NCBI GenBank assembly: GCA_025928215.1
Contig: JAICJW010000051.1
Span: 1-15,226 of the forward strand
Origin: Chloroflexia bacterium
GTDB lineage: Bacteria; Chloroflexota; Chloroflexia; Thermomicrobiales; JALYUS01
DNA: 15,226 nucleotides
Direction of reading: 5' to 3'
Shown here: positions 8,191-15,226 of the stretch, in pieces
How the letters are laid out: every line of letters starts with the position of its first letter
Numbering within the stretch: position 1 is the stretch's first letter
The notes under the pieces: generated by a model
Database searches by the model: none
What the model was told of the DNA's origin: nothing
Seen by the model: only the letters and a program-made list of their open reading frames with translations
Program-made: the position numbers and the translations under genes

Positions 8191-8388
8191 TCAGGAGGAG
8201 GTGTGCTCCTCATGATGGGCGCGGCCGGAACCACTCTTTTTGCCGCCGCCGTCCTCTTTATTGACGGTTGCCCACGCACGGCTCTCGGCTTCATCCTTCG
8301 AGACGCCCCGCTGCTCGTAACTCTCCTCGATATGCTCCGCCTGCCGCTTCTGCTTGTCGGTATAGGCGGACTTGTCACCTCGTGGCAT
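8191..8388 (-). CDS. Small KGG-type protein (often annotated 'plasmid stabilization protein')
   Basis: A 65-residue, highly charged, soluble protein beginning MPRGDKSAYTDKQKR and continuing with a helical stretch (AEHIEESYEQRGVSKDEAE), then AWATVNKEDGGGKKSGSG and a His/Ser tail. I recognise this pattern from short proteins in many proteobacteria and others, usually named plasmid stabilization protein without functional proof. The Gly-rich KEDGGGKKSGSG part resembles stress-induced KGG repeats. The ATG at 8388 has GGAG eight bases upstream; a longer in-frame start at 8595 would run back through the tmRNA promoter and is rejected. A GGCCAC/GTGGCC hairpin (8406-8424) lies in its leader. Its function is unknown; nothing suggests a plasmid here. 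Confidence 0.85.
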   Translation of the reverse strand: MPRGDKSAYTDKQKRQAEHIEESYEQRGVSKDEAESRAWATVNKEDGGGKKSGSGRAHHEEHTSS

Positions 8389-8405
8389 CTGCCCTGCTCC
8401 TTTCC

Positions 8406-8424
8406 GGCCACGTCCCCTGTGGCC
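8406..8424. other. GGCCAC-N7-GTGGCC inverted repeat in the leader of the small gene
   Basis: Exact 6-bp arms, centred 27 bases upstream of the small gene's ATG (8388). A GGAATATTCC palindrome (8430-8439) lies just beyond it. These could be leader structure or operators; no function can be assigned. Confidence 0.3.
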
Positions 8425-8519
8425 TCTCTGGAATATTCCTCCGCAAGTGACATACCAGAGGGAGGCAGCGTCATTGATGAGTGACCGGCTTTGCGCGCTA
8501 TCCGCCGCTGCACAAAACG

Positions 8520-8548
8520 TTGCCCATCGGGCCAGTGTCTGGTATACT
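8520..8548 (+). promoter_or_regulatory. Sigma70-type promoter of ssrA
   Basis: TTGCCC (8520-8525) and TATACT (8543-8548) are separated by exactly 17 bases. The pair is the best promoter match in the window. The predicted start near 8555 leaves a leader of about 44 bases before mature tmRNA. Confidence 0.8.
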
Positions 8549-8562
8549 GAGGGGGTGTGAAA

Positions 8563-8580
8563 CGCCGCGCATGCGCGGCG
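8563..8580. other. 18-base palindrome in the pre-tmRNA leader
   Basis: CGCCGCGC-AT-GCGCGGCG is a perfect self-complementary sequence between the ssrA promoter and the mature 5' end. In RNA it would make a tight hairpin 18 bases before the RNase P cleavage site. It could also be a DNA-binding site. The role is inferred only from position. Confidence 0.55.
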
Positions 8581-8598
8581 TGGATACCTTAACAATGT

Positions 8599-8948
8599 GG
8601 GGATGCGTGGTTTCGACAGGGTGCTAGGTCGAGTTGGTGCAGGCCGAGGTTGACCAGGCCTCGTTAAATAGGGTTAAGCCAGTAACTGGCACACCAGAAC
8701 TTGCCCTCGCCGCCTAAGTAGCGACGACGTTCGCCCTCTCCTCGGCCCGGTGGGAGAGGTGTCGAGCGACATAATGCCGGGATGCCGCGAGCCGGATCGC
8801 CCGCTAGGGTTCGCGTAAGATTAGCAGGCTAGCGTCAGGCAACCCCGTCGGTGGGGGTGCCGGGGGCGAAATCAAAACGCCGACTACGCCTGGAGTGCCA
8901 GCCGGTTGAACATTTTGGACGGGGGTTCGACTCCCCCCATCTCCACCA
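8599..8948 (+). ncRNA. ssrA: Transfer-messenger RNA (tmRNA)
   Basis: This RNA rescues stalled ribosomes, tagging the nascent peptide for proteolysis with SmpB. The 5' end GGGGATGCGTGGTTTCGACA and the 3' end with TTCGACTCCCCCC and CATCTCCACCA are the classic tRNA-like ends; GGGGAUG pairs with CAUCUCC and the CCA is encoded. The tag frame ends ACA CCA GAA CTT GCC CTC GCC GCC TAA, that is TPELALAA, stop at 8715-8717. By analogy with the AG(U) signal before the E. coli resume codon, the tag may begin at ACT (8685), giving TGTPELALAA, but the resume codon is not certain. Complementary blocks such as CCTCTCC/GGAGAGG fit the pseudoknot region. It is convergent with the aldolase gene, 42 bases away. 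Confidence 0.97.
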
Positions 8949-8990
8949 CTTTCTTTTCATGAGCGATCGCGCAACGTTCGATCTGCCCTG

Positions 8991-10064
8991 CTATGTCAGG
9001 GATTTTGTCGTTGCCGCCTCCTCGATAATCGTGATATGCTCCTTGCCGCCGTAGAAATCCCACCACGGCTTCGCACCTTTGGCGAGGACGGCATTGAGCA
9101 TCTCGATATTCTGGACGCCCCGGTCTTCCAGCCAGGCGCGCAACGCCTTCGCGCCGTCTTTGCCGTAGATGGGGATACCGTCCTGCCACGTCGCGCGGCC
9201 ACAGAGGACGCCGGAAAACGGCGTGCCTGCTTCGGCGGCGAGCGCGAGCGTCTCGCGGAAGACCTCGTCCGTCACGCCCGCGCTCAGATAAATGAACGGT
9301 ATCTTCGTCGCCTTCGCCGCCGAGACGAAGTGCGCCTTCGCCTCCTCCCGGCTGTAGGCAACCTGTCCGTCCGTGTTCGCCTCCGTCCCCGCGACGTAGC
9401 GCATGTTGATCGGCACTTCCACCTTCAGCACATCCACGCCGTAGCGCGGCTGCGAGAACTCGCGCATGTACTTCGTTACCTTCTCCGGCTTGACCTTCGC
9501 GAAGGCGAAGCCCTTTTCGTCGCCGACGGTATCGCTGTAGGCGAGCGGTTCGAGGAAGAAGGGAATGTCGTTGGCGCGGCACTCCGCCCCGACGCGCTCG
9601 ATGAAGGCATGCTTGATCGTGTTGATCGTCTCGTCGTCGTCGGGGTCATAGTAGAGGAGAATCTTGATGACGTTCGCGCCGACCTCCTTGAGCCGCCGCA
9701 CCGACCATTCGGGCAGCAAATCCGGCAGGCGGCCCTTCACCGTCGCGTCGTACCCCGTCTCCTCGTAGGCGAGCAGAACGCCCGCGTTCTTCGCGCGTCG
9801 CCGCATCGCTTCCAGGCCGTATTCCGGGTCGAGCAGGATCGCGCTGGCGTACGGCGTCAGTACTTCGCTGACGATGGCCTTGAACTCGCTCAATTCCGCC
9901 GCGTCAACGTCATCCGTCCCCTTCGCCTTCGCTATCGCCTTCCGCAGCGAGCCGCGCTGATCCATCGCCGCCGCCGCGATCACTCCCCGATCATTGGCGA
10001 CCGCGTTGATCCCGTCAAACTTCCCCCGCGTCATACGAACAGTCTCCCCAGCCGGTGTACTCAC
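8991..10064 (-). CDS. Class I tagatose-1,6-/fructose-1,6-bisphosphate aldolase (LacD family)
   Basis: A 357-residue TIM-barrel aldolase that splits a ketohexose 1,6-bisphosphate to dihydroxyacetone phosphate and glyceraldehyde 3-phosphate through a Schiff base. Landmarks are AAAMDQRGSLR (residues 31-41), NVIKILLYYD (131-140), the catalytic lysine in VDVLKVEVP (Lys214), FIYLSAGV (257-264) and GVLCGRATWQ (285-294). The GTG at 10064 has GGAG six bases upstream. An in-frame ATG at 10178 would add an Arg/Glu-rich chain translated from a tandem repeat and the end of pgi, so it is rejected. It is the last gene of the gnd-zwf-HAD-pgi group. No galactose or tagatose genes are near, so it may serve as a glycolytic fructose-bisphosphate aldolase; LacD-type enzymes accept both epimers. 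The C-terminus is longer than the typical 325-residue LacD. Confidence 0.88.
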   Translation of the reverse strand: MSTPAGETVRMTRGKFDGINAVANDRGVIAAAAMDQRGSLRKAIAKAKGTDDVDAAELSEFKAIVSEVLTPYASAILLDPEYGLEAMRRRAKNAGVLLAYEETGYDATVKGRLPDLLPEWSVRRLKEVGANVIKILLYYDPDDDETINTIKHAFIERVGAECRANDIPFFLEPLAYSDTVGDEKGFAFAKVKPEKVTKYMREFSQPRYGVDVLKVEVPINMRYVAGTEANTDGQVAYSREEAKAHFVSAAKATKIPFIYLSAGVTDEVFRETLALAAEAGTPFSGVLCGRATWQDGIPIYGKDGAKALRAWLEDRGVQNIEMLNAVLAKGAKPWWDFYGGKEHITIIEEAATTKSLT

Positions 10065-10087
10065 GTATGGCTCCTTTTTTCTTTCTT

Positions 10088-10122
10088 CTCTGTGCTCTCT
10101 GCGTTCTCTGCGTTCTCTGCGT

Positions 10123-10123
<1 letters not shown>
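10088..10123. repeat. Tandem 9-base repeat CTCTGCGTT
   Basis: Three identical copies (10097-10105, 10106-10114, 10115-10123) and one degenerate copy, CTCTGTGCT (10088-10096). The last base is shared with the pgi stop codon. The array fills most of the 58 bases between pgi and the aldolase gene, and read on the minus strand it is AACGCAGAG repeated. It may vary in copy number between strains. Confidence 0.85.
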
Positions 10124-11766
<1,643 letters not shown>

Positions 11767-11803
11767 CGTCGCTTCCTCCTTCGGATGTATGTGATGGCCC
11801 GCA

Positions 11804-12481
11804 TTACCGAGGGATGAGGAACGCGGGCAAATCGTATTCCAGCAAATCGCCGATGCGCTCGACGGTGATGTCCGCCGCCGGATATTTCGCGATCTCCTTC
11901 GCATCGTGCGCGTAGTGGCCCTGCTTCGGGAAAACGGTCGTCAGGCGGTCGCCCCAGATTTCCTTCACCGCCGCGAGGATGCGCACCTTGTCGTCTATCA
12001 ATACATAGTGCTCCGCCGGGTAGCGCCGCTCGACATCATCCAGCTCGTGTTCCTTATGAATATAGATCAGCACGTCGCCGCCGACCGCCTCCCAGAGGGC
12101 GGAACGCTCGATTTTGCGCGGTTGGAAGACGACATCGCCGTCCGAGAGGATCACCGCCGGCCCCCCGGCGCGCACGCGCTCGATCACATCGAGCGCGTTG
12201 GGGAAGAGCCGGTTGGCGTAGGGGTAGTTGATGAGGAAGGAGGAGACGGTGAGCAGGTGCGGATCGCGCGGATACTCGCCGCGATAGCGCTGGAGCGCGC
12301 CGAGGTAATCGGCGTACCCCAGTTCGGCGCGCAACTCCTCGAAGATCGCCCAATAGCGCATGCTTCGGTCTATTCCAACTTCGCGTTCGAGATGCCGCCG
12401 CAGATCGGCCGTCACCCGGTCATTGTCGAGCAGCGTATTGTCCACATCGAAGAGGAAGACGACACGGTGCGGCGCGGTCAT
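11804..12481 (-). CDS. HAD-superfamily hydrolase (probable phosphatase)
   Basis: A 225-residue haloacid-dehalogenase-type enzyme. Motif I is FDVDNTLLD (Asp12 nucleophile, Asp14), motif II ILSDGD (Ser113), a candidate motif III lysine is Lys123 in PRKIERS or Lys143 in IHKEHE, and motif IV is LIDDK (Asp163-Asp164). An alpha-helical cap lies between motifs I and II (about 22-100). The ATG overlaps the zwf stop as TGATG, with GGAG eight bases upstream, so its translation is coupled to zwf. Being placed between zwf and pgi suggests a sugar-phosphate or a damaged-metabolite substrate, for example a toxic side product of the pathway; this is inference. It is not a 6-phosphogluconolactonase: that family has a different fold, and no pgl gene is seen in the cluster. 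Confidence 0.9.
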   Translation of the reverse strand: MTAPHRVVFLFDVDNTLLDNDRVTADLRRHLEREVGIDRSMRYWAIFEELRAELGYADYLGALQRYRGEYPRDPHLLTVSSFLINYPYANRLFPNALDVIERVRAGGPAVILSDGDVVFQPRKIERSALWEAVGGDVLIYIHKEHELDDVERRYPAEHYVLIDDKVRILAAVKEIWGDRLTTVFPKQGHYAHDAKEIAKYPAADITVERIGDLLEYDLPAFLIPR

Positions 12482-13866
12482 CACGTCGGCTCCGTCGTCG
12501 GGTTATGCCAGCCGCCGTCCGCCGCGATCAACTGCTCCGATTCCGTTGGCCCCCAGGTATCGGGGTCGTACTCATACACGGGCGTCGCGTTGCCGAGGAT
12601 CGGGTCCACGACGCGCCACGCCGCCTCAATGGCATCCTCCCGCGCGAAGAGGGTTGGGTCGCCGCGCATCGCGTCGCCGAGCAGCCGTTCGTAGGGGGCC
12701 ATCTCATTGCCGCCGGATTGGTGGCGGGCGATCAGTTCCACATCTTCACCGAACATCGCCTCGCCCGGCACCTTGACGCGCGCAGAGAGCGCCATGACAA
12801 CATCGGGGCTGAGACGGAAGCGGAAATGATTCGGGTGGCCGGGAATCGTTTCCGTGAAGACCGTTTGCGGCGGGCGCTTTAACTCGACAATTACTTCGGT
12901 CGTCGTCACCGGCAGCCGTTTTCCGGCCCGAATGTAGAACGGCACGCCCGCCCATCGCCACATATCGAGATGGAGCCGGACGGCGGCGAAGGTCTCCACC
13001 TGCGAATCGGGCGCGACGCCCTCCGTCTGACGGTATCCCGCGTACTGCCCGCGCACGACATCCGACGGCGCGAGCGGGATCATCGCCTTAAAGACTTTGG
13101 TCGTCTCATCGCGGATCGCCTCGTGGCCGCCACCGATCGGCGGTTCCATGGCGAGAAGCGCGGTGACTTGCAGCATATGGTTCTGCACGACATCGCGGAT
13201 CGCGCCTGTCTCCTCATAGAATGCGCCGCGGTCGGCGACGCCGAACTCCTCCGCCATCGTGATCTGCACGCTCTCGATATAGTGGCGATTCCAGATCGGC
13301 TCCAAAAAGGAGTTGGCGAAGCGGAAATAGAGCAGATTCTGCACCGGCTCCTTGCCGAGGTAGTGGTCAATACGGAAAATGCCCGACTCCGGGAAGGCGG
13401 AGAGCAGGACTTTGTTCAACTCCTCAGCGGAGGCGAGGTCATGCCCGAACGGTTTCTCGATCACCACCCGGCCATCCGTCGCGCAGCCGGATTTCGCCAG
13501 CCCCTCGATCACCGTCGCGAACATGCTCGGCGGGATGGCCAGGTAGTGCAGCGGATGCGTCGCGTTGCCGAGCGCCTTTCTCAGATTCTTGTACGTTGCC
13601 GGGTCGCCGTAGTCGCCGGAGACGTAGGTGAGCAGCGACAGCAGTTTGGCGAACGCCTCCTTGTTGATGCCGCCGTGCTGCGCGAGGCTGTCGTGGACGC
13701 GCGTCCGCAGTTGAGCGGCAGTCTGCTCGCGCCGTGCCACACCGATGACCGGCACATCGAGGTGCCCATGCCGGACCATCGCCTGCAAGGCCGGGAAAAT
13801 CTGCTTGAAGGCGAGATCGCCCGTGGCGCCGAAGAAAACGAGTGCGTCGGTTCGGGGCGCGGCCAC
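12481..13866 (-). CDS. zwf: Glucose-6-phosphate 1-dehydrogenase
   Basis: A 461-residue enzyme oxidising glucose-6-P to 6-phosphogluconolactone with reduction of NAD(P)+, the first step of the oxidative pentose phosphate pathway. The nucleotide-binding FFGATGDLAFKQIFPAL is at residues 11-27. The family signature RIDHYLGKEPVQN holds the catalytic histidine (Asp-His pair at about 169-170). Also visible are VVIEKPFGHD and IRAGKRLP. The length is slightly below the 480-510 usual in other bacteria, and the C-terminal EYDPDTWGP end is normal. The start is GTG at 13866, with GGGAGGG at suitable distance, three bases after the gnd stop. Its own stop overlaps the start of the HAD gene. An ATG further in has no better signal. 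Confidence 0.97.
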   Translation of the reverse strand: MAAPRTDALVFFGATGDLAFKQIFPALQAMVRHGHLDVPVIGVARREQTAAQLRTRVHDSLAQHGGINKEAFAKLLSLLTYVSGDYGDPATYKNLRKALGNATHPLHYLAIPPSMFATVIEGLAKSGCATDGRVVIEKPFGHDLASAEELNKVLLSAFPESGIFRIDHYLGKEPVQNLLYFRFANSFLEPIWNRHYIESVQITMAEEFGVADRGAFYEETGAIRDVVQNHMLQVTALLAMEPPIGGGHEAIRDETTKVFKAMIPLAPSDVVRGQYAGYRQTEGVAPDSQVETFAAVRLHLDMWRWAGVPFYIRAGKRLPVTTTEVIVELKRPPQTVFTETIPGHPNHFRFRLSPDVVMALSARVKVPGEAMFGEDVELIARHQSGGNEMAPYERLLGDAMRGDPTLFAREDAIEAAWRVVDPILGNATPVYEYDPDTWGPTESEQLIAADGGWHNPTTEPT

Positions 13867-13869
13867 GGT

Positions 13870-14898
13870 TCACCCTCCCTTTTGGTCGGCTTCCTTCTCC
13901 AGATGGCCGCCGAATGCATAGCGCATCGCGGACTGCACCTTATTGGCATAGTCCGCCTCACCGCGCGAGGTGAAGCGCGCGAAGAGCGCCGTGCTGAGGA
14001 CGGGCGCGGGCACGGACTCATCAATCGCCGCGCTGATCGTCCAGCGCCCCTCACCGGAATCGGAGACGCGCCCGCTAAATTTCTCCAGTTGCGGGCTTTC
14101 GAGGAGGGCACCGGCGGTGAGATCGAGCAACCATGAGGCAACGACGCTGCCCCGCCGCCAGAGTTCGGTGACTTCGCCGATATTAATGTCGTACTGGTAA
14201 TATTCGGGATGCGGCAGCGGCGTCGTCTCCGCGTCCACGGTGCGCTGGGTCTTACCGACATTCGCGTGATGGAGAATATTGAGACCCTCGGCATACGCCG
14301 CCATCAAGCCATACTCGATGCCGTTGTGAACCATCTTGACGAAGTGGCCCGCGCCGTTCGGCCCGCAATGCAGATACCCTTCCTCGGCGGTGCCGGTGCC
14401 CTTCTTGCGGCCCGGCGTCGGCGGCGCGGCATCCGCGCCGGGAGCGAGCGACTTGAAGATCGGGTCGAGCCGCTTGACGGCCTCATCCTCGCCGCCGATC
14501 ATCAGGCAGTAGCCGCGCTCCAACCCCCAGACGCCGCCGCTCGTGCCGCAGTCCACATAATGAATACCCTTCGGCTTCAGTTCGGCGGCGCGGCGGATGT
14601 CGTCGTGATAATAAGAGTTACCGCCGTCAATGATGATGTCGTCTTTATCGAGGAGCGGCATCAGTTGCTCGACCGTCTGATCCACCGTCGCGGCGGGCAC
14701 CATCAGCCAGACGGCGCGCGGCGTGGTGAGTTTGCTGACGAGGTCTTCGAGCGATGTACCCTCGATCATGCCATCCTTGACGAACTCCTGCCGCGTCTTC
14801 GGATTGCGGGCGAAGCCGACGCAGCTATGGCCATCCTTGATGAGCCGCCGCACCATGTTGCCGCCCATCCGCCCCAACCCGACCATCCCAAGTTCCAT
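13870..14898 (-). CDS. gnd: 6-phosphogluconate dehydrogenase, decarboxylating (short type)
   Basis: A 342-residue enzyme that oxidises and decarboxylates 6-phosphogluconate to ribulose-5-P. The Rossmann motif GLGRMGGNMV is at residues 7-16, the substrate-binding DGGNSYYHDD at 91-100, TSGGVWGLERGY at 119-130, and the catalytic lysine in GHFVKMVHNGIEYG (Lys188, Asn192). It belongs to the short class of about 300-340 residues often linked with NAD+, not the 470-residue NADP+ enzyme; cofactor use is inference. A hydrophilic insert (TPGRKKGTGTAEE, 161-173) precedes the catalytic block. The ATG at 14898 has GAAAGGA upstream; an in-frame extension to 14970 would run across the -10 element. It is the first gene of the five-gene cluster. 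Confidence 0.96.
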   Translation of the reverse strand: MELGMVGLGRMGGNMVRRLIKDGHSCVGFARNPKTRQEFVKDGMIEGTSLEDLVSKLTTPRAVWLMVPAATVDQTVEQLMPLLDKDDIIIDGGNSYYHDDIRRAAELKPKGIHYVDCGTSGGVWGLERGYCLMIGGEDEAVKRLDPIFKSLAPGADAAPPTPGRKKGTGTAEEGYLHCGPNGAGHFVKMVHNGIEYGLMAAYAEGLNILHHANVGKTQRTVDAETTPLPHPEYYQYDINIGEVTELWRRGSVVASWLLDLTAGALLESPQLEKFSGRVSDSGEGRWTISAAIDESVPAPVLSTALFARFTSRGEADYANKVQSAMRYAFGGHLEKEADQKGG

Positions 14899-14937
14899 CT
14901 GCGCGTCCTTTCTCATGTTCCTACGCCCTACCCGGAC

Positions 14938-14943
14938 AGTATA
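14938..14943 (-). promoter_or_regulatory. -10 element of the gnd-zwf cluster
   Basis: TATACT on the minus strand lies 40 bases before the gnd ATG, a near-consensus -10. The bases where a -35 would fall (CGGTCT at 14966-14961) match poorly, which suggests that an activator helps. A palindrome 48 bases upstream is a candidate site. Confidence 0.6.
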
Positions 14944-14990
14944 CCGCGCTGGGCCGCCAGAGACCGACATTCATGCCGATGTGACATTAT

Positions 14991-15004
14991 GTAATCTTGA
15001 TTAC
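14991..15004. promoter_or_regulatory. GTAATC-TT-GATTAC operator-like palindrome
   Basis: Two exact 6-bp arms with a 2-base centre lie in the region between the gnd cluster and the rightward promoter candidates. The arms resemble the TGTAAT/ATTACA arms of HexR sites, which control zwf and pgi in gammaproteobacteria, but the centre has a different length and the flanks do not fully match. A regulator of sugar-phosphate genes is therefore only a suggestion. Confidence 0.5.
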
Positions 15005-15047
15005 GATTGACCTGACGGTACGCTCCTCCACGATATTTTGTACCCCT

Positions 15048-15079
15048 TTGACTAAGGGAGAGGGGGGGGGACTTACAAT
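15048..15079 (+). promoter_or_regulatory. Possible promoter with a G9 tract in the spacer
   Basis: TTGACT (15048-15053) and TACAAT (15074-15079) are good hexamers but stand 20 bases apart. The spacer contains nine consecutive G (15062-15070). Slippage of the tract would bring the spacer towards the active 17 bases. Upstream, TTGACC (15007-15012) with GATATT (15032-15037) at spacing 19 is a second, weaker alternative. Confidence 0.4.
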
Positions 15080-15175
15080 GTGGGGCAGTACCCGGCAACA
15101 AGCGACAGCGCGCGTCTGAATGGACTGTGGGAGCGCATCTTGCCGGACGCTCGATGGATGGAAGGGGATGGAAAG

Positions 15176-15226
15176 ATGGCCGACGTACGGCGCGCGGACG
15201 AACACGCTCAGGAGACCAGTGACACA
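15176..15226 (+). CDS. Start of a rightward gene, truncated by the window edge
   Basis: An open frame begins at ATG 15176 with GGAAGGGG about eight bases upstream and continues to the last base: MADVRRADEHAQETSDT. Seventeen codons are too few to recognise a family, and a second in-frame ATG (15158) is possible. The plus-strand promoter-like sequence about 100 bases upstream supports a real gene. Charged, Ala-rich beginnings like this are common and uninformative. Confidence 0.35.
   Translation, partial: MADVRRADEHAQETSDT

Noticed and set aside
8599..8948. A tRNA gene at the CCA-ending sequence
   Set aside because: There is no anticodon arm of normal size; the 5' and 3' halves are about 300 bases apart with a tag frame between, as in tmRNA.
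8986..9001. CCCTG/CAGGG hairpin as terminator for tmRNA and the aldolase
   Set aside because: A five-base stem overlapping the stop codon without any U-tract on either strand is too weak to call.
12970..14136. 388-codon plus-strand frame
   Set aside because: Antisense to zwf and gnd, crossing the boundary between the two; composition is that of a shadow frame.

Overview
The window is a GC-rich stretch of bacterial chromosome made almost wholly of recognisable housekeeping and metabolic genes. Nothing in it names the organism. The long Thr/Pro-rich linker of the secreted deacetylase, the tmRNA tag ending in ELALAA, the LacD-type aldolase and the general protein style fit a member of the Chloroflexota (Thermomicrobia-like), but this is an inference. 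No phage, transposase or CRISPR array is seen.

Layout, left to right. (1) Positions 1-1390, minus strand: ATP-type phosphoenolpyruvate carboxykinase (pckA), running off the left edge. (2) 1391-2827, plus strand: a divergent two-gene unit with a COG0523 (CobW-like) metallochaperone GTPase and a zinc-ligand-free ribosomal protein bL36. This looks like a zinc-starvation module, with nested palindromes in the promoter region. (3) 2906-4252 minus: a group II PLP-dependent decarboxylase, then an intergenic region holding a 147-base nested palindrome built from heptanucleotide repeats. (4) 4501-5640 minus: a membrane-anchored polysaccharide deacetylase. (5) 5828-8055 minus: an acetolactate-synthase-like ThDP enzyme preceded by a dual-specificity phosphatase. 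(6) 8191-8388 minus: a small KGG-type stress protein. (7) 8599-8948 plus: tmRNA (ssrA) with a good promoter. (8) 14898 down to 8991, minus strand: a tight sugar-phosphate cluster, gnd - zwf - HAD phosphatase - pgi - LacD-like aldolase. (9) The right edge holds a divergent control region and perhaps the first codons of another plus-strand gene.

The genes in block 8 work together. Pgi, Zwf and Gnd link fructose-6-P, glucose-6-P, 6-phosphogluconate and ribulose-5-P with NAD(P)H production. The aldolase splits ketohexose bisphosphates, and the HAD enzyme probably acts on a phosphorylated metabolite. PckA at the other end is the gluconeogenic entry point. The most interesting observations are the zinc-sparing module (block 2), the interspersed heptad repeats and their large hairpin, and a promoter-like pair at the right edge whose spacer contains a run of nine G.
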